In this document: positions 12,901-23,643 of the stretch, one piece after another | How the letters are laid out: every line of letters begins with the position of its first letter | How positions within the stretch are numbered: position 1 is the stretch's first letter | DNA from: Drechslerella dactyloides | Taxonomy: Eukaryota; Ascomycota; Orbiliomycetes; Orbiliales; Orbiliaceae | Length of the DNA stretch: 64,000 nucleotides | NCBI GenBank assembly: GCA_020064725.1 | Contig: JAGTWJ010000003.1 | Location: 620,001 to 684,000, forward strand | Reading direction: 5' to 3' | The notes under the pieces: generated by a model | What the model saw: the letters and a program-made list of their open reading frames with translations, nothing else | Told to the model about the DNA's origin: nothing | The model's database searches: none | Translations under genes and position numbers: made by a program

Positions 12901-13521
12901 TTGGGCGGCAAATGCCTTTGTCGAATTCTTATAAACCTTGACCATCTTCTCGAGATATTTGACGTGAAGCGTAGCTGCGAAATGGAAGCAATTTTCCTTC
13001 GTCCCCGACTCCGGCTGGAATTCGAAGTAGGACTCCAACTCTTTAAGCCCGCCGGATTTTCTGACCGTGAAAACTTGCATCAAAAACGAGCCATTTGTAT
13101 TCTTGAATGCCGTCTGCAACGGCGTGAGTTTAGGGCCGTTCTTGTCTTTTGAGGTATGATTTAACGCGCCAGGATACTTCTTGAGAATCTGTGACAGAAA
13201 CTCGCGGTACCATGCTCGCATCTTAGGATCGCTCTTTTTACTCAGAACCTCTTTCGCCATTTTGTGTAGAATCTCAGCTGGCAGGTCGCGTGATTGGCCG
13301 TCCAGTGTCTGCATGTTGCTTTTGAAGAATTCGGCCGCGGCCGTCTTGAACTCCTTCGCCTGTGCATCGGGGTCGTCTGTGGGAGGTGCCTTTTCACCAG
13401 CGAGCTTTTGAAATTTCGCATAGATGTCATCGCCCCGGCTTTTTGGTTTCGAGTAGTAATCATCTGGCTCCGATTCGGAATCAGAGGACTCGAGTCCGTA
13501 AACACTCCCAGCGGCCGGCAT
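9978..13521 (-). CDS. Ankyrin-containing subtilisin-like (S8) protease
   Basis: Seven exons (13521-12272, 12206-11870, 11781-11752, 11684-11272, 11192-10841, 10768-10061, 9998-9978) join to 1036 residues. The last intron has GTAAGT, a perfect TACTAAC and CAG. The N-terminus is acidic and unstructured; ankyrin-like text (DADGNTPLHLATIAAC) lies near residue 210; an unrecognised helical middle follows. The C-terminal S8 domain (about 680-990) shows Asp713 (KIAVLDNGID), His753 (DDHGT) and Ser940 (GSSVATA). The oxyanion position, usually Asn, reads Asp876. There is no signal peptide or propeptide, so it is likely intracellular. Subtilase domains are known as effector parts of fungal NLR-like proteins; a cell-death role here is inference. 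The 30-base third exon is the weakest border. Confidence 0.85.
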
Positions 13522-14029
13522 ATTGATATTTCTTATTTATATTTGTAAAGATCGGACCGTATTAACTGGGACTGCCGTGATGTGCGCAATACAAAATTCA
13601 ACTGCAGTGCTGCGATATTGGCGCTATCGCGAAGCAAGTTTGGAATGTCGCGTCGACTGCTTCCAACCTTAGCTTTAGATATCCCTAATTAAGGACCAAG
13701 AGGCTCGAATTTCAAGTGTTGTATGGTGCTTTCTCCCCAGTTGTTGGATTAAACGTTCCGCTCCTACCAAGAACCGTCTACTCAAAGCTACAAGAATCTT
13801 GTCGATGCTAAGTAGATAAAAACCACCGGCAGACTTAGCGTATTAGATTTGGTTTTCGAAGGAATAATACTAATATACTACCAACCTGCGGCACCATTTC
13901 TTGCATCCGAAATGTGAGGTAGCTCGCGAGGGGCCACTTGCTTACGGATACTTTCTTATTCTGATATGGAAAAGTAGAGATCAGTGGGGCCATGGGTCGA
14001 CAGCCTTGAGCATGAGCATGCTCGAAATC

Positions 14030-14050
14030 GAATGTACCGGTACATGTACC
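14030..14050. promoter_or_regulatory. GTACCGGTAC near-palindrome, copy 1
   Basis: The sequence GAATGTACCGGTACATGTAC lies 0.5 kb upstream of the ankyrin-subtilase ATG. A copy differing at one base is found 0.69 kb upstream of the NACHT-like gene. It may be a shared binding site or a chance or repeat-derived match. Confidence 0.3.
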
Positions 14051-14723
14051 TCTCACTGTACCGTTGCTCCCAATCGCGAGCACTAGCGCTGCACGGTTTG
14101 ATGCCGGCTTTCCTCAGTCAAGTGGGTCCCCCTGCTGCACGCCAGACACCGTGCAGGGCCTTGACTTCGGAACCAAGCCCGCCTGTCACTCCACGGCGGA
14201 CCTATTGCCCCATGTGTAAAATATTATCACGGGCTCTTGTGATGAGCCAGAGCGTTGTTAGAAGATCAGAGTCTCCAACAACGGAGAAAATGCACTGAAA
14301 TTTATGTGCGAATAGAACTGCTAATAGATATCCTTGCCTGCAGTGCGATCGTTGTTCTAAAATTAGTTTTTATCTCGACGAAGGTGGGTGTGGGATGTGT
14401 CGGCCCTGGCCTGAACTGACCAGATGCGCTGGCGAGCTTTAGTCTGCCGTTAACCCCGCCGTTTGTTCCGCCGCCAGGATTCGATTCCGCAAAAGCATAT
14501 TTCGAGCCCCGCCTGCGCGTGACAGCGGCATCGTCCACTTTTCGCTGCCTCATGCTCAAGTTTCTTTTTTCGATTTTCTTGTTGCTAATTGAAAAGCGCT
14601 ACAGTGGTTTACCCTTGCTCAAAGCTGAAATAGTGTATTTGTACTGGAGCCTACGCAGGACGGTGAGTAAGCTTGTTGAGCTCTGTTAACTCCAAAGCTA
14701 CCCATGTTCTGCACTCAATTCCT

Positions 14724-14729
14724 TATAAA
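14724..14729 (+). promoter_or_regulatory. Possible TATA box
   Basis: TATAAA about 175 bases before the ATG at 14904. The position is plausible for a fungal promoter allowing for a 5' leader. Confidence 0.3.
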
Positions 14730-14903
14730 CTTGCTGACCTTTTCGTAGGCTATTTGAATATAACCTCAGGTGGGATCTTTCACGATACGAGAAAGCCAAC
14801 TAATCGCTTTGAAGATATTCATTCTTTGGAACACATACCTTATAACTGAGACTCCATATCTTACAACTCTTCGATACAATCGATAGTCTAACCAACTCAC
14901 AAA

Positions 14904-15800
14904 ATGGACGCCGACTTCAACTTAGTAGAGAAGGACATCCTTCTCGTTGCCGAGGGAGACGCGAACTCCGGTTTCCGTACCAAAAATGACCCCGGTGCCA
15001 CCTACAGAACCGACCTTATCGACCGAGGAGAAACGTTAATGACGCAAGCTAGAATAAAATACATTGCCAATGGCAATCTCACACCAAACAAAGATCTCGC
15101 GACCTTGTTAGTATTCGAATTCGAATTCATCAACCATAGTCCAAAGCAGTCGAGGAGGTTCAAATCCGCAGATATCACGGTCCATTTCCAGAATATAAAG
15201 CCTGAATCCGGGACGTCCCTCGAAGTATACAAAATCGCACCTTCAAACCAATACACTTTCTCAAAGACGACACGCAAGCGAGAGGTTTCCCACACGGTTT
15301 CTGCTGGCGTTCAATTTGGCGGGGCGGCAGTTGTTACACCTGAAGTCGGATACGAAGTCGGAATCACAGAGGAAAAGATTACAGAGCACGCCATCAAAAT
15401 CGCAGGGTCGATGTATATGACATCTCCTCACAATAATCGTCGAAACACGGTCAGATGGACGCTCAGCGAGAACAGTCATATGAAAGGAGGAATACCGAGT
15501 CTGGTCCGATGTGCAGTACTACTGAAGCGTCCCGCGGGGGCCGTGGTGCGTACCAACGTCCGGGTTGAGACCGATATGGACTTTTACACCAGTGCCAGAA
15601 AGTTTTTCGGGAAAGAGCGGCTAGACGACGTCGACCCGGTTGATATAGATCCTGATCTTGCCTATCCAGAGGATCTGAGCCAAGATTCGGTCGAGATAAA
15701 TAATCTTGAGAAGCTGGATCTTTTGAAATACGCTTTCTTTATTAAGGAGGGAAGCGTTGACGCAAATCGGTTCACTGCGATAGATCCGGACGGCATATGA
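14904..15800 (+). CDS. Uncharacterised protein, single exon
   Basis: An intact 298-residue frame with the start context CAAAATGG. I do not recognise a family. There is no signal peptide or membrane helix. Residues about 125-175 alternate polar and small or hydrophobic residues (for example SHTVSAGVQFGGAAVVTPEV) and are Gly/Val-rich, which suggests an extended beta-hairpin; such stretches occur in, but are not proof of, pore-forming folds. The C-terminal third is acidic (DDVDPVDIDPDLAYPEDL). It lies convergent to the NACHT-like gene and divergent from the ankyrin-subtilase gene, between two probable immune-type genes. Confidence 0.75.
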   Translation: MDADFNLVEKDILLVAEGDANSGFRTKNDPGATYRTDLIDRGETLMTQARIKYIANGNLTPNKDLATLLVFEFEFINHSPKQSRRFKSADITVHFQNIKPESGTSLEVYKIAPSNQYTFSKTTRKREVSHTVSAGVQFGGAAVVTPEVGYEVGITEEKITEHAIKIAGSMYMTSPHNNRRNTVRWTLSENSHMKGGIPSLVRCAVLLKRPAGAVVRTNVRVETDMDFYTSARKFFGKERLDDVDPVDIDPDLAYPEDLSQDSVEINNLEKLDLLKYAFFIKEGSVDANRFTAIDPDGI

Positions 15801-16196
15801 TCTTTACGCATGCACCTTTCAGCCTGCACTAGATCGGCAGTCGCGCCATTAGTTTACTACTCGATACTTGCTGTCTGCATTGAACTTTGTATTCGTAGAC
15901 TTCACTTCCTACGATTATTAGCCCAGGATTTTGCAAATGGTTACGATCGTACCATATATTTAGGAAAGCGTCCTCGGGCCGAGGTATCGCGCGTGCAGCT
16001 ATAGGAAACTCACCAATTATACAACGGCTCTCATATGATAGCTTGACGATGATATTTACTCTTGAGATCCCAGAGTTGTGCCATTACGGTACGACTAGAG
16101 TAGTATCCTATAGGATTTATGCAGCTGATATCTCTAGAGAGAGTATGCATGGGACAATATACCATTTCTTCTAGTAGCAGTGCATAATAACAAAGA
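15801..16196. other. Convergent 3' regions
   Basis: The 396 bases between the stops of the small plus-strand gene and the NACHT-like gene hold no recognisable feature besides AT-rich sequence. Confidence 0.4.
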
Positions 16197-19100
16197 TTAC
16201 ATCAAATCATCCAAATCATCGGATCCAAAATCAGAGCCGATCTCAGACTCTGCAACCTGACGACTTGGCGGTGTGTCTGGTCTCGATTGAGGAGTGGAAC
16301 CAGTTCCAATCAGATCCTCGATAGAAAACTCGTATTTGAAGCTTTTCCCTGTTGGATCGAAGTTGACGGATATCTCCACATCTTTCGCATTAGAATCCAT
16401 CATGAAAGCAGGGTACAATTGGCCTTTCAGGTTGCGGAAAGGAGCGCCTGTGTGATCCGGGCATTAGAGTAAATTTCGATGAAACCGTTATGGTCCGGGA
16501 TAGCATATGACTCACCGAGAAATTTGCCGTTCAGTGTCATGAAACCTAGCTTCTTGTCGAAGTGTACTCCACAACCAACGACATCACCAACGTCGAAGCC
16601 TTCACATAGTTTTTCCCCTCCATTCCCGTTTTGATAGTAGATCCCGTCGTCGCTATGAAGCGCCCATGAGTTCGATACGTGACCGACATATGAGTCCAGA
16701 CCCATAAATTCGTGACAAAGTCCAATGGATAGAGGCCTAGGTTTCGTCGATACAATCGCGTTAGCTATGGGCTGGCCGATAGACAGCAAATACCTAGACT
16801 GTGAGATCGAAGCTACCTACCTATCTGTCGTCAACTTCTCACCAGAACTAGAGATCTGGACTTCGAAATATGAAACTTCTTCATAACCAGCCTTGAGATT
16901 ACCTGACATCGGAAGGCAACGGTTGGCCCGAGCACCTTGTAGGTATACATACCGGGGACAACTCGCTGAGGTATCCATTATTGCATGGGTTAGCCGCCCT
17001 CCGCATCAAAAGTTAAGGTAGCTTTTGAATCTTAACTTACGTGAAAGAGAAGCGGTTTTCCCATCTTCTCGAAGCTGGAGCCATTTCGTTTTATCAAGGT
17101 CGTGCCAGCATGTTGGGAACTTCTGTTCCTTTGCAGATTCCAAGATATCCACACTTCGCTCATCCGCCGTCAGCAAGCTTGCTATTTCATCACGCTCGTA
17201 GGCGGCAGCAATCTCTAAAGGCGTCCAGCTATTCCTTAGGTCTCGGCGGTGGGCTGCCTTCTGAACATCAACCAGCTCAAGTATCTTTCGAAGCTCTGAT
17301 TCCTTCTCCTCAGCTACTGCAATATGAATCGCAGTCTCACAGGCATCCTTGAACTTATCGTCCTTCGGGCAATTGTCCACTATGGTGTCAAATAGGCTCC
17401 TGTCGTCAGAATGGATAGTCAGGTAGAGGGCATTTCTATCGCATCCATCCGTGACCGAAATATTAGCACCGGCCTCGAGAAGTTCCTTGACCATCTCTAC
17501 TCTCTCTTGTTTGACTGCGTTTAGAAGAGGAGTGTTTTTCTGAGCGTCCCGCACATCTATGTTGGGGTAGCCGGTCGGCGTGTCAGAACCATTACTGCTG
17601 TTTCTGGAACTTTCCAAAATTTCTCGTATCTTGGATTCGTAACCTCCAGAGACTGTCGTATTCAATCTTATCCCCAGTTTGCCTTCAGGGTATTGACTGA
17701 TATTGGCTCCTTTATCCAATAGTGCCTCGACGATTTCGAGTAATCCATTAGAAACAGCAGCTTGAAGCGGCGTGTCTTGAGAATCGCCAGGTCGATAAGA
17801 GTTGACATCAATAGCCTCATTCTCAAGGAGCATCTTCACGATAGCAATCCTGTTGTGGTGATCCGTTGTGATAGCAGCATGAAGAGCGCTCCACTCGTCA
17901 CCGCCCGTCGCATTGACATCCGGCTTTTCTTTGAGAATGCGCTCTAAAACTTCCATGTTTCCAGAGTTGATAGCTAGTCGGAGAGGCGATGTCGAGATGT
18001 TCTTGTAAACATTAACATCCGCCCCATTTTTCAACAGGATATCGATATACTCCAGATTTCGTTTGCGACAGGCAATAGCTAGGGGGGTTCCGGCATTAAC
18101 TGAAACTTGATTCAATTCGACTTTGACCTCTTCCACGAAATATTTGACCACATCATCTGCATCATTTTCGATGGCTAAGTGCAGAGGCGCGACACCGTCT
18201 GTTTTCTGTGCGCTAGCCATATCTTTGCCTCCTTTCTCGACAAGGAATCTAGCGATATCCAGAGCGTCTCGTTGCGCAGCCCTGTGTAGCGGGGATGACT
18301 TTCTGGGTCCGGCAGGTCCTATATCCGCACCGGCATTTACCAGATGTTGAACAACCTCTAAGGTTCCCGCTTCTGAGGCTATAAACATTGGGTTCGTGCC
18401 ATAGACGTTCTTAGCGTTTGGATCACCACCAGCATCTAAGAGCAGCTTTGCAATCTCTCCATTCTGGTACGAACAGTGAAGCTCTGTCCAACCTCCTTTG
18501 TGGCGTAGATTGAGAGTAATAGGATTGTCTTTTCGTTCCTTCAATAGCAATTTGACGAACCGAACTTGACCTGCCCTGATTGCCCTGTACAAGGCGGTCT
18601 GTTGATGTTTGCTCATGACATTAGGATCTGCTCCTTTGTCCAAGAGAAATTCGCACGCTCTGTAATTATGTCGTTTGATAGTCCGGAATAGAGGTGTCCT
18701 TCCTCTCGAATCTTTGGCGTCTATGTCGGCTCCATTCTTGAGCAAAATCTCCATAGAAGCAATGTCACCTTGCATGGCTGCAACGTGAAGAGCGGTTTGC
18801 ATTGCACGATCTCTTGCGTCTACGGAGATCTCGCTGGTACAGAGGGCTTCCGTAATATCAGGTCTGCGGTCCCTCGCGGCACCATGCAAAAGCAGATCGT
18901 TGCGGTCAGTCGCGCCTGGAGCTGGGAGCAGCGCTGGATGTCGAAGGAACTCCCTCACAAGAAAAATATTTCCTCTCTTGACAGCATAGTAGAGGGGAGA
19001 TTTTTTCGACTCTTCACTATTTTTTTCGACTTCAGAGTCTGGTATGAGATCCAGAGCTGCCCATAGGAATGATTTCTTTGCTGCCAGATGCAAGGGAGTG

Positions 19101-22100
19101 TTGCCGGCTTTATCGAGAATATTCTTATTTGCCTTCGCATTGTTCAAAGTGTTAATGATCTGAGGAAATCCCTTGAAGGCGGCATAATGAAGAGGGGTTC
19201 GGCCGTCGTCTGACACTGAGTTGATAGGAAACCCAGCAGCAAGGAGCTCGCTGAGGATATCCTCGCTGCCAGACTCAGCGGCAAGATGCAGTGGCGTTTT
19301 ACCGTATTCGTCCTGAGTTATGCCAATCTCCAAAGACTTGCTGTAATCAGGGAACTTTTTCAACGTGCGTAGAGCTAGTCTAACTAAACCCAGATAGCCA
19401 TTTTGGGAACCCTTTTGAAGAGCGTAGTGTAAAAGCGGTATAATGTAGATCGGCGGTGTCGAGGATCTCGAATCTTTGTCCCCACTAACAGGATTGTCCT
19501 CAAAGCGAGAAGCCTTGCCCCAGGTTCTCCGCTTGATAAGTCTGGTGCTTGGTTTTGGCTTTGATGCTTGCGCAGGCTTGTCAGCAGTTTCTACTGCATC
19601 GAGAATGACTTCCACAACCCCTAGGAGGCCATTGTCGGCGGCAGTGTTGAAAGCGGTGCGGATATGTGACGCAATCTCATTTTCCGCCGTTAAAATCTGG
19701 TCGCCCTTGAGGTTGAGCAATTCCTTCACGATTGGTGGTTGATTGTATTGAACTGCGGAGGCTATCGCTGCTTCGTATATTTCAGAGGGAAGGTCTGGGC
19801 CGTACAGCCTGGCGAGAACATTAAAGAAGTCTTTGTCTCCTCTTTCGATGACGAGAGGTATCAGGCCCTCATACGCCTTCGTGGTTGCAAATTTGTCGCC
19901 GTCCGCCTTTGTAAGTTCCTTAAAAACGTCGAGACAACCGTATTGAACACTCAAGATCACCGACTGCTCGATATCATCTGTAGTTGTGTGGCTGACGAGC
20001 ATCTTGACGCACTCCAGCAGACCATTCTGTGAAGCGAGTTGGAGGACGGTTCTTTTACTGTCTTCATACGTTAGGTCATCGAGCTTTTCTCGAGCTTTTA
20101 GCATGATCTCAAGAATTTCCGCGTTCCCATGTTCGGCTGCAGTGTGAATTGCAAAAATGGATGAAACCTGCTTGTCAAGCAGTAGTTCAACTATCCCCTT
20201 GTGACCATACTGGGCGGCAACCGCTAGCGCTTCCTGAAGGTCTTTAGTGTTTTGTTGAGCCTCATTTTCCTTGAGCCAATGTCTCATCAAAGACTCTATC
20301 CCATACCTTGCCGCAATATTGGGAATTGAATCGAGAGCGCAGACCGGTCGCAGTGCCAGCGTCTTTCTATTCAGCCAACTGAGAAGTTTCGACCAAAGTT
20401 GCAGGAACTCCTTATCGTTGAGAAAGTCAAGGATGTCTGAAGGTAATTCTGGAGAATTGTTGTAAACTGTCTTAAAATGCACGGGCCAATATTCAACAGC
20501 GAAGGGTAGTAATCCCCAAGCACGTCCTGCAGGAAGTTGGGAGGAATCAAGACCTTCGTTTGTCAGTCGTGTCAAAGGTCCAGGCTCAGACTTTTGCTGC
20601 CCGGACTTTTGCTGTTCAGCCTTTTGCTGTTCGGACTTGTACTTTTGCGTCAAGAATCCTATATATCGTAGACAGCGGCGGACAATGTCTTTGTGAAATT
20701 CTTGAGTCTCCACCTCAACTTTCTTGTCGAATTTCTCGTCGTGTAGAGTTACTGTAGGGTAGCAGCCGATTACGTGGTGACGGATGCTCGGGTGTGCTAG
20801 TCGGATTTCGCCACGGTCGTCTATCGTGGTGTTGTTAAAGCATCTGTTGATATCGCTGGATAAATCCCAGGAACAGAGGCGGGACAGGCGGCCCCATTGC
20901 ATATCAGGATAGTATAATAGCAGGGCGATAGCAAGTTCGCGTTCCTTTAGTGGACGAACTGCATGTGCAATCCATTTCAGAGCCAGCAATGCCCAGCCCA
21001 TCTCCTCGTTTGCGCAAATGCCCTTTTCCAACATTTCCCCGAATGAATCTCCAAAATTGGTTGGTATTCGTGCCAGAATAGCCTTTCTGGCGGCTTTGGA
21101 GAAGATTTGTTTCGATTCCCTGATAACTTCGAATCGCTGGAGTGCAAGTAAGAGAGTGACTGGTTCTCCCGTCTCGCTGTTTGCTGGTCTCTCGCACACT
21201 TCGTGAACAATATCCTCCTGAGAGCCGTTCCACACAGGGTTGTATTTGACCAACTCGTCTATTTGTTGACGAATTGCCTTCATCAGGATCACATTCGATT
21301 TGCCTTCTTTCCCAAGGAGTCGGATTTGATGGCTGCCGCCCGACTTGAAAGTCATGTCGTTGTCTCCGGAATTGGTCACAATAAATTTCAGTTTTCCCCT
21401 ATTCTGGAAGCGGACGGCCAAAAGTTCATCAATGATTTCGGCGACGTCATCCGCACGATCGTTAGAGTTGTAAAGAAGACAAATTATCTCAGTATTCCCA
21501 GCGTATCGAGAAAGGAGAATCTTGAGGAGTCTTTTAAGATCGTTTTCGGTGAGTTGCTTCTTCTGGGAAAAGTCATCTAAAAGTGGAGCCCCTTCGTGCA
21601 GGAGATCATGTCTCGCAAGAAGAAGTTGGTGACATAGAGACCGAAGCATTGATGAAACGGAATTGTATCGGCTGTCTTCCCAGTCGAACGAAAAGCTAAG
21701 CATAATTTCCGAGAACCTCCGCAGGCGGCCAGAAATATAAGAAGCGAGAGTGCTGGCCCCGGAACCAGGTGGTCCAATAATGCTCAAAACGCTGTTGTCC
21801 CCTCCTGTCCTCCAATCTTTATATGCCTGCTCACTGAATACCCAGTCCATGTTCCCGAGATAGACAGGCGGCGGCGGCTTCCACGGGCACTCGCCAAGGA
21901 GTTTTGAGAGAGCAGTGCTGTATTTATATCCATGCTCTCTAATGTCTAAGTGAAAAACCCAAGTGAGCAAATCGGTAACATCACACCCAAATTTCAATCA
22001 CCCCATAGATAGAGCTTCGGCCGGCTTGGTATGGAAACTCACCAAGCATGCGTGTATGCACACATCTTTGCACCTCACTACAGAAATGAAGCATGCGCTT

Positions 22101-23643
22101 GGGAGTCTCAGATTTAAAGTTCCAATCCGCATTTGCCGGCTCACTTTCCATCAAACTTGCAAAGCGGGGCAATCCTGGACGGACTTTGTTCTGCGGATAG
22201 CTCAATTAGCACATGTTCCGATACATCTAAAGATACGGATTGAGTAAGATAAATTAGCAGTATACCTTATCCCGAACGAGTCGCCACTGGCTGTAGTCTT
22301 TGGCAATCCAAGAGAATTGAGCTTCAAGAGAGGTAAGAACTGCCTTCTTTTCGAGGATTTCAGAAATGAAAGGTGGAGACACATTTGGATTTAATAACAC
22401 TCTCGTGGTCTCGCGTCCACCTACAGCTGATTCTACATTCTCATCCCTTTCTGATTCTGTGATGTTGAACTATAAAATCGGGACAAGTTAGTGGGCAAGA
22501 TACTATTTACCGATTAATCCCGTGGTGTTTCGGCATTAACACTTACGATACCGGTGGTTAAAAGAGCAATAGACTGGAATTCTGGGCTCTCGGTGGCTAA
22601 GACCAGGGCCTTCGTGCGTTTGTAAAGTTAGCTTATCGACGTTCGAAGCTTCTGGTTCACGGGACAATTTCGAAGCACGCGGGGCTCCGATTGTTAGAGG
22701 AATAGAGTACGCACCATTTTCGCCAACTGACATGTGCCATCATCAGATACAAACACTATTGGTTTCCAAGATCTTGACCTGCTCTCTCCTTGAATCCTCG
22801 AGGCCTAGTTAGGACAAGTCAGAGATGCGCTTGCAGGAGAATTAGTCCTTAAGGTTTACGGTCCAGCTTACAACGTATCTTAGGATGTGGAGCGCGGCTA
22901 ACTGCAAACTGTCATGGTCCAGAGGTCTGACAGCCGCACTCGGTGGGACGACGACCACCTCAGCCCGTGGTAGAAACATATTTAAAAACTCCACGCTCGA
23001 TTTCGCCGCATCAACGGGTCGCATGGTAGGTTTCTTGTGATTGCCATTTCGCTGCGGTGCGTTACTTGTGGTCTCTGGTTCGGGATCTGACGTAATGGGT
23101 TCCGGAGCTCTATCCTTTGGTTCCAGGGCGTCGATTGGTCTTCCCCCAATAGGACTGATTGGCGTTGGTGGTTCACTAAAATCTGGTGAATGTGCTCCAT
23201 TAACGTGTGCCTCCTCCGTGGTTTCGAATTCGCCATTTGTCGGTATTTCTTCATCGTTAATCTCAATTGTGACTTTCTTTGGATCTGATTTTGGCTCCTG
23301 TATCTTTGTTTCTTCTGACTTCGTTGTTTCCCCTGCTCTCTCTTCCTCCCTTGAATCTTCTTCCAGCTCCTCTTCGGTCAGTCGCTCAGAAAATCTTGGA
23401 AGGAGGATCAACCTGTTTACATGTAGTAGAGTTGGTTAACAATCGACACATCCGATTCTATTCTTGTTACTCGATTCTGCAACTTAAACTGTCGATTTAC
23501 TCAAGCTCAATCTCTATATACACTCGGCAAACTCTACGGTCAAAAGGCCTGCTAGGGTTCTCAACTTACCAGAAACGATCGACCACTCCTTCGTCATACC
23601 CGCCATCACTGTTTGTATCCGAACTGGAATGGCTGTTCCCCAT
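16197..23643 (-). CDS. Giant NACHT-like / ankyrin / SPRY protein
   Basis: Ten exons (23643-23570, 23412-22872, 22804-22715, 22609-22547, 22469-22266, 22190-22043, 21945-17041, 16965-16821, 16793-16516, 16447-16197) join in frame to 2232 residues. N-terminus MGNSHSSSD fits an N-myristoylation signal. An acidic disordered stretch and a helical region follow, then an NTPase-like domain (about 400-620), ankyrin repeats (about 940-1975), a SPRY domain (about 2010-2180; NGKFLG, GCGVHFDKKLGF) and an acidic tail. The P-loop reads GPPGSGAST: Ala437 replaces the Lys of GPPGSGKST, and no clear Walker B DxxDE is seen (LLYNSND instead). NACHT-ankyrin proteins are fungal NLR-type receptors; here nucleotide binding is probably lost or altered. 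The role as a receptor is inference. Confidence 0.88.

Larger units (their letters stand above)
13522..14903. other. Divergent intergenic region
   Basis: This 1.38 kb separates the subtilase gene (minus) from the small plus-strand gene. It contains a near-palindromic GTACCGGTAC motif at 14030-14050 that recurs at 24330-24353. Short open frames near 13984-14298 and 14302-14559 show no family signal. Confidence 0.4.

Noticed and set aside
22043..22205. Extra intron inside exon 6 of the NACHT-like gene (GTGAGC donor at about 22138)
   Set aside because: Splicing there would force the next exon out of frame with the DIREHGYKY text; reading straight through to the GTGAGT at 22042 keeps phase.
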